Source: an uncultured Bacteroidales bacterium (lineage in GTDB: Bacteria; Bacteroidota; Bacteroidia; Bacteroidales; Bacteroidaceae). Taken from it: DNA of 16,999 bases. The stretch is from NCBI GenBank assembly GCA_937906165.1, contig CALCYA010000089.1:1-16999 (forward strand). Reading direction: 5' to 3'. How positions within the stretch are numbered: the first letter of the stretch is position 1; every line of letters starts with the position of its first letter. Shown here piece after piece: positions 1 through 7,609 of the stretch. The position numbers and the translations under genes are program-made. The notes beneath the pieces were generated by a model that saw only the letters and a list, made by a program, of their open reading frames with translations, ran no database searches and was not told where the DNA came from.

Positions 1-2
1 TA

Positions 3-53
3 ATGTTTTGTCTGTGTTAAAAAGATATTCCCCCTATAGTTTGCAGGTGAACC
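3..53 (+). repeat. 51-bp terminal repeat, left copy
   Basis: Bases 3-53 are identical, as reverse complement, to bases 16949-16999 at the other end of the window. The match stops at base 53 on this side and runs to the physical end of the sequence on the other, so the repeat may be longer than 51 bp. Read outward from the window it starts GGTTCACCTGCAAACTATAG. No transposase or other coding signal is present in the visible part. It may be the edge of a dispersed element such as an insertion sequence or an intergenic repeat at which the assembly broke. I do not recognise the family. Confidence 0.85.
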
Positions 54-92
54 GATATAATGGTGACCGCACGGCATGCAAGCCATTAATTG

Positions 93-132
93 AAAACGCA
101 ATAAGCTGCCCGCGGGCAGCTTATTGCGTTTT
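93..132 (-). terminator. Perfect 20-bp hairpin directly after the 56-residue gene
   Basis: The arms 93-112 and 113-132 are perfectly complementary with no unpaired centre, GC-rich near the tip (gctgcccg/cgggcagc). The hairpin begins one base after the stop codon of the minus-strand gene at 134-304 and is followed on that strand by TTTT, so it fits a Rho-independent terminator for that gene. On the plus strand it is followed by six T residues (about 129-134), so it could also stop transcription entering from the left. Confidence 0.8.
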
Positions 133-133
133 T

Positions 134-304
134 TCAATTAAGTACAAATTCCCTTATGTCACCATGAATACCCTTCTCGACCTTGAAGTTGCGGGCAAAA
201 TTCCTTATGAATTCAAGGGTCACCGCTGATGGCTTGGGAAACTTTTCCTTTTTTAGAGCTTTACGGATAACAGGCTCTGTGATTGGGGTAGATGTTTTAT
301 CCAT
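134..304 (-). CDS. Small uncharacterised protein, 56 residues
   Basis: An open frame runs from ATG (304) to TGA (134-136) and encodes 56 residues beginning MDKTSTPITEPVIRKALKKE and ending GDIREFVLN. I do not recognise the family. The product is small, basic and soluble-looking, with a KALKKEKFPKP stretch, a helical-looking LEFIRNFARNF segment (about residues 30-40), no membrane segment and no cysteines. Support for a real gene comes from normal codon use, an exact fit between the stop codon and the following 20-bp terminator hairpin, and its position downstream of the sigma-factor gene on the same strand. The 132-nt gap to that gene holds a strong terminator and I see no clear TAnnTTTG promoter of its own, so expression may depend on read-through or a promoter I cannot identify. 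A role is not inferable. Confidence 0.7.
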   Translation of the reverse strand: MDKTSTPITEPVIRKALKKEKFPKPSAVTLEFIRNFARNFKVEKGIHGDIREFVLN

Positions 305-357
305 AGGCAGATGGTTTTGGTTCTTTCCTTTGTATTATTAACGTTTACGGGATAAAA

Positions 358-403
358 ATAGTATATGCCGCTGAAGAAAAATTTCTTCAGCGGCATATAC
401 TAT
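358..403 (-). terminator. Terminator of the ECF sigma factor gene
   Basis: Arms 358-379 and 382-403 form a perfect 22-bp stem with a 2-base loop. On the minus strand it is followed by TTTTTA, typical of a Rho-independent terminator. It lies 33 bp beyond the stop codon of the sigma-factor gene at 437-1030. On the plus strand there is no T-tract after it, so it appears one-directional. Confidence 0.88.
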
Positions 404-436
404 AAGTGAATCAATAAAATAACGGTTATCTACTTC

Positions 437-1030
437 TTATTCCATTACCAAAGATACATTCTTCTCCATAGCAATGCGTCGCAAGTTAAGCACTGCATAA
501 CGCATACGTCCGAGGGCGGTATTTATGCTGACACCAGTGACATCTGCAATCTCCTTGAACGACATATCCTGATAGTAGCGCATGAACACCACCTCGCGCT
601 GGCAATCGGGCAACTCGTCTATGAGCATACGCACATCCTTGAGCACCTGGTCGTTGACCATGCGGTTCTCGATGGTACCCTCGGAATACTTGGCATTGTT
701 CAGAAGATCAATCTCCGACTCGTCGTTAGAGACCGTATTCTCGTTCCTGTCGGTACGGAACTGGTCAATGACAAGATTATGCGCAATACGTGTTATCCAG
801 GCTGCGAACTTGCCGTCATTGGTGTAACGGCCCTGTTGCAAGGTAACGATAGCCTTGACAAAGGTCTCCTGAAAGATATCCTCTGCCACTTCCTTTGAGC
901 GTACGACAAAATAGATGTAATTGTATAACCTGTCCTTATGACGGTTCAGCAGTATATCGAATGCTGAGTTGTTGCCCTCCAAATAAAGTGTGACCAACAT
1001 ATCATCGGTCATCTGCTTTAAGTTCTCCAT
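437..1030 (-). CDS. ECF-type RNA polymerase sigma factor
   Basis: This 197-residue protein has the two-domain layout of extracytoplasmic-function sigma-70 factors, which bring core RNA polymerase to a dedicated promoter set. Region 2 spans about residues 22-92, with the AEDIFQETFVKA segment (49-60) and the FAAWITRIAHNLVIDQFR promoter-melting/-10 recognition segment (75-92). A linker of about 40 residues follows, then region 4 (about 135-188) with the helix-turn-helix MSFKEIADVTGVSINTALGR. The start ATG at 1030 gives the normal N-terminus and length. No membrane anti-sigma gene follows; the next gene is the 56-residue unknown beyond a strong terminator. The gene is divergent from the large secreted protein at 1361, so the two may share control, but nothing in the sequence shows that one regulates the other. 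Family assignment is secure; the regulon is unknown. Confidence 0.95.
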   Translation of the reverse strand: MENLKQMTDDMLVTLYLEGNNSAFDILLNRHKDRLYNYIYFVVRSKEVAEDIFQETFVKAIVTLQQGRYTNDGKFAAWITRIAHNLVIDQFRTDRNENTVSNDESEIDLLNNAKYSEGTIENRMVNDQVLKDVRMLIDELPDCQREVVFMRYYQDMSFKEIADVTGVSINTALGRMRYAVLNLRRIAMEKNVSLVME

Positions 1031-1108
1031 TATGTTCTTCTTTAAAATTGAAGTAGAGATTTGTCTATAGGCTATTGGTTTTACAGGTTAATAATAGATT
1101 TTACGTGG

Positions 1109-1140
1109 CAAAGAAAAGAAATAAATATCTTAATTCCAAA
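1109..1140 (-). promoter_or_regulatory. Candidate promoter of the sigma factor gene
   Basis: On the minus strand, TTTG (1137-1140) is followed after 20 bp by TTTCTTTG (1109-1116), one base from the Bacteroidota -7 consensus TAnnTTTG. It lies about 80 nt upstream of the ATG at 1030. The -7 element is imperfect, so this is a moderate call. Confidence 0.35.
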
Positions 1141-1282
1141 CAATTTTAAAAAAAAACGTCATTTTGATACAATATAACCCATCAATAAACGTTCAGAGTC
1201 GACACTCAACACAAGGGGACATCCAATTGTATGCCAAACTTTGACTTTCTATAGGTAAAATGCAAAAAAGTCATTACAGATG

Positions 1283-1312
1283 TTTGTATATAATAAAATT
1301 AAGATAACTTTG
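1283..1312 (+). promoter_or_regulatory. Promoter of the large secreted protein gene
   Basis: TTTG (1283-1286) and TAACTTTG (1305-1312) are separated by 18 bp, a full match to the Bacteroidota housekeeping promoter (-33 TTTG, -7 TAnnTTTG). Transcription would start near 1319, giving a leader of about 40 nt before the ATG at 1361. The rest of the 1031-1360 gap is AT-rich and I see no gene in it. Confidence 0.65.
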
Positions 1313-1360
1313 CTCCATTAATATAAAAAAACTTCATATTACAAATTAAACAAATAAACC

Positions 1361-4300
1361 ATGAAAAAGATTTACTTTTATTTAACTCTGTTAATGTTTT
1401 GCGCCACAGCGTCATACGCTCAAGGGTGGCAAATGACAATTACAGCAGAAAACGGTTTACCCGGTGACAACAGCACGGGAAACTACGTCTTCACCAGCGG
1501 GACCATCAAGCCGGATTCTCCCACCAATGTCATCAGGATAACATCGATATCCAATGATGTATTTGAAGCCGAGAGCGGACAGGCCGAGGCCATGAACCGT
1601 TTTTCAGCAGGTATATGCGACGTTGTCCGCCGCCAGATTTTCGGCAATCAGCACCCTGTGCTTTCAATTGCCGAATTGGTAGTATATGACGCTGATGGCA
1701 ACAGCATTCCTTATACTCCAAAGACAAACTCTCCCGAGCCCGACGGTGGTTTCATGGCAGCCTTTGGCATGGGAGGCTACCAGTCACCGTTTATAAGCAA
1801 TATCAACGATGGCAACGAGGGCACACGCTACATATCTACAAACTACGCTCTCGATAAGAGTGTGACGGCAAAATGGCCGGACAGGTTCCCATACGTCGAG
1901 CTTGAGTTGGGAGAGGCTGTTGAAGAATTCTCATTCAAGCTTGTAATGCCGTCAAACGGACCTCACGCCACACATCTTGGTATAACATCAGGCACCGACT
2001 ATATGCCATATGACAATATCCAGTTTACCCTGGGCGACCCGATACAGAGCGACGAAGAAATCGAGTCACTCACTTCATACGTCATCATTAAGGGTAATGC
2101 TCCAGTCTCTACAGCATCTGACGTAACATATCCGGGCGAGCTCTTCATGACATCATCATATGGAGGAACAAAGGACTGCACAGCGGCATCACTTGCAAAG
2201 TTTATCCCTGCCGGTGATGGTTATTACTACATCTACTGGATTGCATCGGAGTTATACCTTGCAGATTCTTTCAACGCATCCATGTCATCGACAAACAATG
2301 TTGCATACGCCACAAAGGTATATACACTCTCCAACGGCGAAGGCCAATTCGAGATTATAACCAGCGATGGCAAGAACCTCATTCACGATCTCAAGGGATA
2401 TATAAAGCCACAGAGTGTAAGCAGCACAAGCGACTGGGACAGCAGCACAATGGGCGGTATATACTTTACCATCTACAACGCAAGTACAGATGTAAAAGTC
2501 GCTATAGAATCTCTTGAAAAGGCTATTGCCGACGCCGAGGCACGCATTGAGCGCTACAATGGCGAGATGGCTGGTGACGAGGGCGAATTTGCTGCATTGC
2601 AGGAGGCTATCAAGGCAGGTAAAGAACTTCTTGAGAAGGGTGGCACATTCAGCGAGTATACAGAGGCCGAGGCAAAAATCAATGAGGCTGTCTTCAATTA
2701 TGTACGCGTTAGAGCTTATGACCTGTCGGAATCACTGTATGAACTCACCGACAGCGAAGAGATTGTATGGTTCGACAAAGAGCCTGTAATCGGCGGCTAC
2801 CCATACAAAGAGCTTGAGAAGCTTGAGGAGATATATAACTCCATTATCTACGATATTGAGGATGCTACAGGTATAGGCGAGCTTGAGACATACATTGAGT
2901 ATATCGAGAATGTCCTTGCAGAATTCTACGCAACAAAGGTCGAGGAGCTCGTTTCACTGCCGATATATGCTGACAGCGATCAGGGCCTGCCCGGCGAGAT
3001 CATGAACCGAAGCTACTACAGATGGGAGTCTCCTGTCTTCGCCCTTGATAAGGCCATAGATGGAATGCGCATAACATTTACTAAGTCAAGAGGTACCGAA
3101 GAGTACAACAACTTCCCCTCTTACGCGTTTGCCGAGTATGAGTTCTACAATCCTGACGGAACAAAAATAGACCTTACTGCATACGACTTTACCACTAACT
3201 CAACATCAGCAAGTGAACCGTTAGACAACATCTGCGACGGCAATTACCAGACCTTCTACCAGTCGGCTACAAGCAGAGACGCTCTGGTGACCCCATCAAG
3301 CGAGGTATATATAGAGGTGACATTCCCTGAGCCATTGCAGGCATTCTACATCGTGCACACATCACGTGACCAATTCTCTCTTCCTTTGGAACTTGCGCTC
3401 ACATCAAAAGGCGAACTCTACACAAAACATCTCTTCTCGGAGAACACCTGGAACGCAACTCTTGGCGAGCAGGTAACAGATGTAAACGAGATCAAAGAGA
3501 ACGAAATTTATGCATTGCGTTCTGCCGGCGAGGGATCATATTGGATCACAGGTACAGAGAAGTTCGACGAGAAGGTTCTGCGTGGCGAGTGCGCTTTCCG
3601 TCTTGTTAAGAACAGCGACGGTACATTCAGAATCAAGTCACTTTCATCAGCTGGATACTGGGCCGACACAAAGGTCGAACAGAGCGCATACAGCGTTATA
3701 TTCGATGAGTGCGCAGCAAACCTCAACATAGTAGCAGGCAGCAACGAGGGATCATTCCGTATCTACAACCACGACGGTGAGGAGGGAACACCTTATTTCA
3801 TCTACCATAGCGGCAACAAGAGTGTAAATGTAAAAACGATAGAGAGCCTTGATGATTTCACAAGTGACAACGAGTGGCTAATCTACCGTATTACAATGGA
3901 CACTCCCGAGTATTTCTATCTTACAAACATCAAGGAGGCTTTGGCAGATGCCGACATAAAGGTGGCTGCTGCACCAGGCTTCTTCAGCGTTGTCAGCGAC
4001 GAATACACTGCTGCTGTAAAGGCTGTTGACGAATGCCTTTCAAGCAGCAACAAGGCAAAGGCTGCGGAAGTTGCTTCAATGATAGACAAAGCCATTGAAA
4101 ACGTTGACGACAACAACCGTAACGCTATCTCTACAGAGACCGAATACAGAATACGTTCTGCATTCAAGCCATTCTACGACAACCAGGGTGTATACAAGGA
4201 GTTGCAGTATGACTATGACAATGCAATAGTCAGATACTATACATGCAGCAGCGAACCCGACGAGACATTCTACTTCATTTTCGAGAAGGAGGAAACCGAC

Positions 4301-4741
4301 GTGAACACATACTTAATAATGTCAAAGTGTGACCAATACAGCTATCTCAACTGCAGCAACGGCTACCTTGAACTTCTTGAGTATGAGACTATATTCAATA
4401 TTGAACGTATTGCCGGAAGTGCGAAGTACCGTATCTCAGACTACTATGGCGACGGACGTTACCTGTGTGCATCAACACATCAGGACGGCAAGAACTCATG
4501 GGCTATCGCACAGTTCGAGTCAATAAGTTCAAGTCCAGAGGCTACAAAGTGGTACATTCTCGATGACAACACTGCTACATCCGCTATTGAATCTGTTGTA
4601 GTTGAAGGTGACTCTGCAATCAGCACTGTATACTACACAGCAAACGGAATGTTGCTGGACAAGCCGGTGAAGGGTATCAACATCGTAAAGACAGTATACT
4701 CAAATGGCGTAGTGACTACTAAGAAGGTTCTGGTAAAATAA
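1361..4741 (+). CDS. Large secreted multidomain surface protein (discoidin-like and trefoil-like modules, sorting-type C-terminus)
   Basis: This 1126-residue protein starts with a clear signal peptide (MKKIYFYLTLLMFCATASYA, cut near residue 20). I read a repeating layout: a discoidin/F5-8C-like domain (about 22-226, with NINDGNEGTRYIS), a beta-rich trefoil/ricin-like segment (235-375), helical bundles resembling FIVAR linkers (378-455 and 460-530), a second discoidin-like domain (540-685, with DNICDGNYQTFYQS), a second trefoil-like segment (705-848), a third helical segment (853-917) and a third trefoil-like segment (925-1067, ending KWYIL). The last 50 residues (YYTANGMLLDKPVKGINIVK...KKVLVK) resemble the C-terminal sorting domains of Bacteroidota secreted proteins. 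I see no catalytic domain, so a glycan- or host-surface-binding role is inferred only from fold resemblance. It has its own promoter and a terminator at 4759-4794, so it appears monocistronic. Domain boundaries are approximate and read by eye. Confidence 0.88.
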   Translation: MKKIYFYLTLLMFCATASYAQGWQMTITAENGLPGDNSTGNYVFTSGTIKPDSPTNVIRITSISNDVFEAESGQAEAMNRFSAGICDVVRRQIFGNQHPVLSIAELVVYDADGNSIPYTPKTNSPEPDGGFMAAFGMGGYQSPFISNINDGNEGTRYISTNYALDKSVTAKWPDRFPYVELELGEAVEEFSFKLVMPSNGPHATHLGITSGTDYMPYDNIQFTLGDPIQSDEEIESLTSYVIIKGNAPVSTASDVTYPGELFMTSSYGGTKDCTAASLAKFIPAGDGYYYIYWIASELYLADSFNASMSSTNNVAYATKVYTLSNGEGQFEIITSDGKNLIHDLKGYIKPQSVSSTSDWDSSTMGGIYFTIYNASTDVKVAIESLEKAIADAEARIERYNGEMAGDEGEFAALQEAIKAGKELLEKGGTFSEYTEAEAKINEAVFNYVRVRAYDLSESLYELTDSEEIVWFDKEPVIGGYPYKELEKLEEIYNSIIYDIEDATGIGELETYIEYIENVLAEFYATKVEELVSLPIYADSDQGLPGEIMNRSYYRWESPVFALDKAIDGMRITFTKSRGTEEYNNFPSYAFAEYEFYNPDGTKIDLTAYDFTTNSTSASEPLDNICDGNYQTFYQSATSRDALVTPSSEVYIEVTFPEPLQAFYIVHTSRDQFSLPLELALTSKGELYTKHLFSENTWNATLGEQVTDVNEIKENEIYALRSAGEGSYWITGTEKFDEKVLRGECAFRLVKNSDGTFRIKSLSSAGYWADTKVEQSAYSVIFDECAANLNIVAGSNEGSFRIYNHDGEEGTPYFIYHSGNKSVNVKTIESLDDFTSDNEWLIYRITMDTPEYFYLTNIKEALADADIKVAAAPGFFSVVSDEYTAAVKAVDECLSSSNKAKAAEVASMIDKAIENVDDNNRNAISTETEYRIRSAFKPFYDNQGVYKELQYDYDNAIVRYYTCSSEPDETFYFIFEKEETDVNTYLIMSKCDQYSYLNCSNGYLELLEYETIFNIERIAGSAKYRISDYYGDGRYLCASTHQDGKNSWAIAQFESISSSPEATKWYILDDNTATSAIESVVVEGDSAISTVYYTANGMLLDKPVKGINIVKTVYSNGVVTTKKVLVK

Positions 4742-4758
4742 AGCAGACTTTCCATAAC

Positions 4759-4794
4759 AAAATCAGGCGGATATTTAAACATCCGCCTGATTTT
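4759..4794. terminator. Two-way terminator between convergent genes
   Basis: Arms 4759-4772 and 4781-4794 are perfect 14-bp complements around an 8-base loop. The stem core atcaggcggat is GC-rich and is flanked by four A residues on the left and four T residues on the right, so each strand reads hairpin plus T-tract. It sits 18 bp after the stop of the secreted protein gene and 36 bp beyond the stop of fmt, so it serves both. Confidence 0.9.
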
Positions 4795-4829
4795 ATTTAC
4801 ACTATATTTTATCTCCGGCTACCGGAATC

Positions 4830-5819
4830 CTATTTTTTCATAGACATACCGTCAATGGAAAAGCCACGGAGCAGGTCGGCCACCGGCATACGTTTCTTGC
4901 CTGCAAGCTGTACCTCGACCAACGAAATATAGCCCCCATCCACTGCAACCTTTATATATGTCTTTCCGTCTGTTACAAGAGTACCGGCCTCTTTTCCGTG
5001 TGCGCAAAGTTCCTTGGCAACCTCATATACCTTGAGAGCAATTTCCTTGCCATCGGGAGCGACAAGTTCACACCAAGCAGCAGGATAAGGGGACATGCCA
5101 CGTACAAAGTCATAGACCTGTGGCACGCTCTTTGTCCAATCGATGCGGCATGTATCACGGAAGATTTTAGGTGCAGGACGTAGCTCGCTCTCGCATGCAT
5201 ACATCGCTGTCTGGGCAACAGCAGCAACCCCACCGTTGACTATAGCCTCTACTGTGCGCACGACAGTATCACCACCCTGAAGCATCAGTTTATCGTGCAG
5301 AGTACCGGCATTGTCATTCTCGTCAATGGCTACGACATCGCGGAAGATCACATCACCGGTATCAATCTCATGCTTTAGGAAGAATGTGGTTACACCCGTT
5401 TCCTTGTCACCGTTGATGATGGCCCAGTTGATTGGAGCGGCACCTCGGTACTGTGGCAGGAGCGACGCATGAAGGTTGAATGTTCCCAAGCGTGGCATGT
5501 TCCACACACTCTCGGGGAGCATACGGAAAGCGACGACAATCTGCAGGTCGGCACCCCACTCGCGCAATGCTGTCTGAAAAGCTTCGTCCTTGAGTGATTC
5601 AGGCTGCAGCACAGGCAGGCCCTCAGCTACAGCGAACTGCTTCACTGGGCTCATCAGCAACTGGTTGCCACGTTTGTTGATCATCTTGTCAGGCATTGTG
5701 ACAACACCCACAATCTCATAACCGCACTCCGCACACGCACGCTGCTTCTCAAGCAGACGACGCAATGGCTCCACCGCAAAATCGGGTGTGCCAAGATATA
5801 CTATTCTAAGTTTTTCCAT
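4830..5819 (-). CDS. fmt: Methionyl-tRNA formyltransferase
   Basis: Fmt transfers a formyl group from 10-formyltetrahydrofolate to the amino group of methionyl-tRNA(fMet), making the initiator tRNA for translation in the cytosol. The N-terminus MEKLRIVYLGTPDFAV, the catalytic segment FNLHASLLPQYRGAAP (Asn115, His117) and EIDTGDVIF (Asp153) are the family's active-site motifs. The C-terminal third (about 210-329) matches the tRNA-binding domain. I place the start at ATG 5819 (329 residues, usual length). A TTG six bases upstream is in frame but less likely. The gene begins 2 nt after the stop of the ClC gene, so it is the last gene of a six-gene operon and translation is probably coupled. It ends at the shared terminator at 4759-4794. 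Confidence 0.97.
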   Translation of the reverse strand: MEKLRIVYLGTPDFAVEPLRRLLEKQRACAECGYEIVGVVTMPDKMINKRGNQLLMSPVKQFAVAEGLPVLQPESLKDEAFQTALREWGADLQIVVAFRMLPESVWNMPRLGTFNLHASLLPQYRGAAPINWAIINGDKETGVTTFFLKHEIDTGDVIFRDVVAIDENDNAGTLHDKLMLQGGDTVVRTVEAIVNGGVAAVAQTAMYACESELRPAPKIFRDTCRIDWTKSVPQVYDFVRGMSPYPAAWCELVAPDGKEIALKVYEVAKELCAHGKEAGTLVTDGKTYIKVAVDGGYISLVEVQLAGKKRMPVADLLRGFSIDGMSMKK

Positions 5820-5821
5820 TG

Positions 5822-7609
5822 TCAATCAGATGTAAATTCCAATAAAGTCTTTCGATAGGCTGTAAAGATTGCTGACTTCGAGATAAAGCCGATATACTCG
5901 CCGTTGATATCCTCAACAGGAAGGTTCCATGCGCCACTTTCTTCGAACTTACGCATCACGGCCTCCATAGGTTCCTCAATGCTCAGCCTCTCTGTAACCT
6001 CACGCATGAGAGTTGCAACAGAGTAACGGTGATACAACTCCTGACGGAACATCATGTGCCTTATGTCATCAAGATAGATGATACCCACAAGACGGTTGGC
6101 GGCATTCACGACAGGGAAGATATTTCTCTTTGTCTTTGCAACCACCGATGTCAGTTGTCCCAAATCCATATCGGGACTGACGCACATGAAATTCTTCTCT
6201 ATAACATCGGACACCTTGAGGATTGTGAGCACGGCCTGGTCCTTATGATGTGTAATAAGTTCTCCGCGCTGCGCAAGACGAACTGCGTAGATGTTATTGC
6301 TGTCGAACATTCTGACTGTAAGGTATGAACATACCGACACAATCATAAGCGGCAAGAAAAGAGCATATCCACCAGTGAGCTCCGCAATGAGGAATACACC
6401 TGTCAAAGGAGCGTGGAACACACCCGACATGAGAGCAGCCATTCCGAAGAGGGCAAAATTCTTGTCGGACACAGGCATACCGATTCCCGACATATTGCAC
6501 AATCCCGCAAAAAGATATCCTGTGACACACCCAAGGAAAAGACTGGGTGCAAATATACCACCACAACCTCCACCGCAGTTGGTAACTGTTGATGCAACCG
6601 CCTTGAAGAGGATTATGAACAGCATATAAAGGAACAACAGCTTCGCGTGACCGTAGAAAAGGGAGTTCTCAAGGATTATATTCTCCGAAGAACCGTTGAT
6701 GAGATGGATGATTGTCTCGTATCCCTCACCGTAAAGTGGCGGAAAAAGGAATATGAGCACACTCAGAATGCTACCGCCGATGGCCAATTTCACATATGGG
6801 TTGTTCAGTTTCTTGAACTGTCTCTCAATGGCAACCGTAACGTGAGTAAAGTACAATGACACAAGACCGCACACCACACCGAGCATCATCACATGAGGTA
6901 CACGTGCTATACTGAAGGCATTCTCCATGTGGAACTCGAAGGTAGCCTCGGTACCCATTAGTATATATGATAGCGTTGCAGCTGTAACACTTGAAATGAG
7001 CAATGGCAGCAATGACGACATCGTCAGGTCGAGCATCAGTACCTCAATCACAAAGACCAGACCCGCAATAGGAGCCTTGAAGATACCCGATACGGCCCCG
7101 GCGGCACCACAGCCTATCAGAAGCATCATCACCTTCTTCTCCATTTTGAAGAAGCTGCCTAAATTGGAACCTATGGCTGAGCCCGTCATTACAATCGGCG
7201 ACTCGGCACCGACTGAACCACCGAAACCGATGGTTATACCACTGGCAATCAGTGATGACCATGTATTGTGACGCCTTATCTTACCCATGCGGCAGGAGAT
7301 GGCATAAAGCACCTTCGTTACTCCATGGCTTATATCGTCACGGACAATCTTGCGGATAAAAAGACCTGTAATCAGGATACCGATGACCGGGTATACAAGA
7401 TAGAGCCAGTTGAACGTATGGGCATCGAAGCCTCCAGTCAACAGATGCTGGATAAAGTGGATAAGATGCTTGAGTGCGTATGCAGCAAGTGCAGAAAGAA
7501 TACCGACCACAAGACTCAACAACAGAATGAACTGATTCTGCGGTATATGCTTCTCACGCCATTCTATAAAGCGGTCAAGCAAGCTGATATCCTTTTTATT
7601 CTTTTCCAT
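5822..7609 (-). CDS. ClC-family anion channel/transporter with C-terminal CBS pair
   Basis: This 595-residue inner-membrane protein has the inverted-repeat ClC fold: FKAPIAGLVFVIE (177-189) and FHAPLTGVFLIAE (398-410) are the two equivalent helices. The anion-pathway segments are GSVGAESP (131-138, with Glu136 in the position of the gating glutamate) and GGGCGGIFAPS (346-356), with a Tyr in NNIYAVRL (about 441). The first canonical motif GSGIP is replaced by ISHGV (93-97). Two CBS domains (about 466-520 and 535-590) form the usual cytoplasmic regulatory module. The position after Glu189 is Val, where the E. coli antiporter has its internal proton-transfer Glu203. The start is ATG 7609, overlapping by one base the TGA of the preceding gene (TGATG). 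Ion selectivity and channel-versus-antiporter mode are not determinable here. Confidence 0.95.
   Translation of the reverse strand: MEKNKKDISLLDRFIEWREKHIPQNQFILLLSLVVGILSALAAYALKHLIHFIQHLLTGGFDAHTFNWLYLVYPVIGILITGLFIRKIVRDDISHGVTKVLYAISCRMGKIRRHNTWSSLIASGITIGFGGSVGAESPIVMTGSAIGSNLGSFFKMEKKVMMLLIGCGAAGAVSGIFKAPIAGLVFVIEVLMLDLTMSSLLPLLISSVTAATLSYILMGTEATFEFHMENAFSIARVPHVMMLGVVCGLVSLYFTHVTVAIERQFKKLNNPYVKLAIGGSILSVLIFLFPPLYGEGYETIIHLINGSSENIILENSLFYGHAKLLFLYMLFIILFKAVASTVTNCGGGCGGIFAPSLFLGCVTGYLFAGLCNMSGIGMPVSDKNFALFGMAALMSGVFHAPLTGVFLIAELTGGYALFLPLMIVSVCSYLTVRMFDSNNIYAVRLAQRGELITHHKDQAVLTILKVSDVIEKNFMCVSPDMDLGQLTSVVAKTKRNIFPVVNAANRLVGIIYLDDIRHMMFRQELYHRYSVATLMREVTERLSIEEPMEAVMRKFEESGAWNLPVEDINGEYIGFISKSAIFTAYRKTLLEFTSD

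Noticed and set aside
40..90. GGTGAACC/GGTTCACC segments resembling a tRNA T-arm
   Set aside because: No cloverleaf can be built around them; they belong to the repeat.
8..229. 73-codon frame at the left end and its counterpart at 16758-16994, sharing the first 15 residues
   Set aside because: The shared residues come only from the 51-bp inverted repeat. The left frame crosses the terminator hairpin and is antisense to the 56-residue gene, while the right one is antisense to rng.
1361..4741. SusC/SusD or other polysaccharide-utilisation locus around the secreted protein and sigma factor
   Set aside because: No TonB-dependent receptor, SusD-like lipoprotein, anti-sigma gene or glycoside hydrolase is present.
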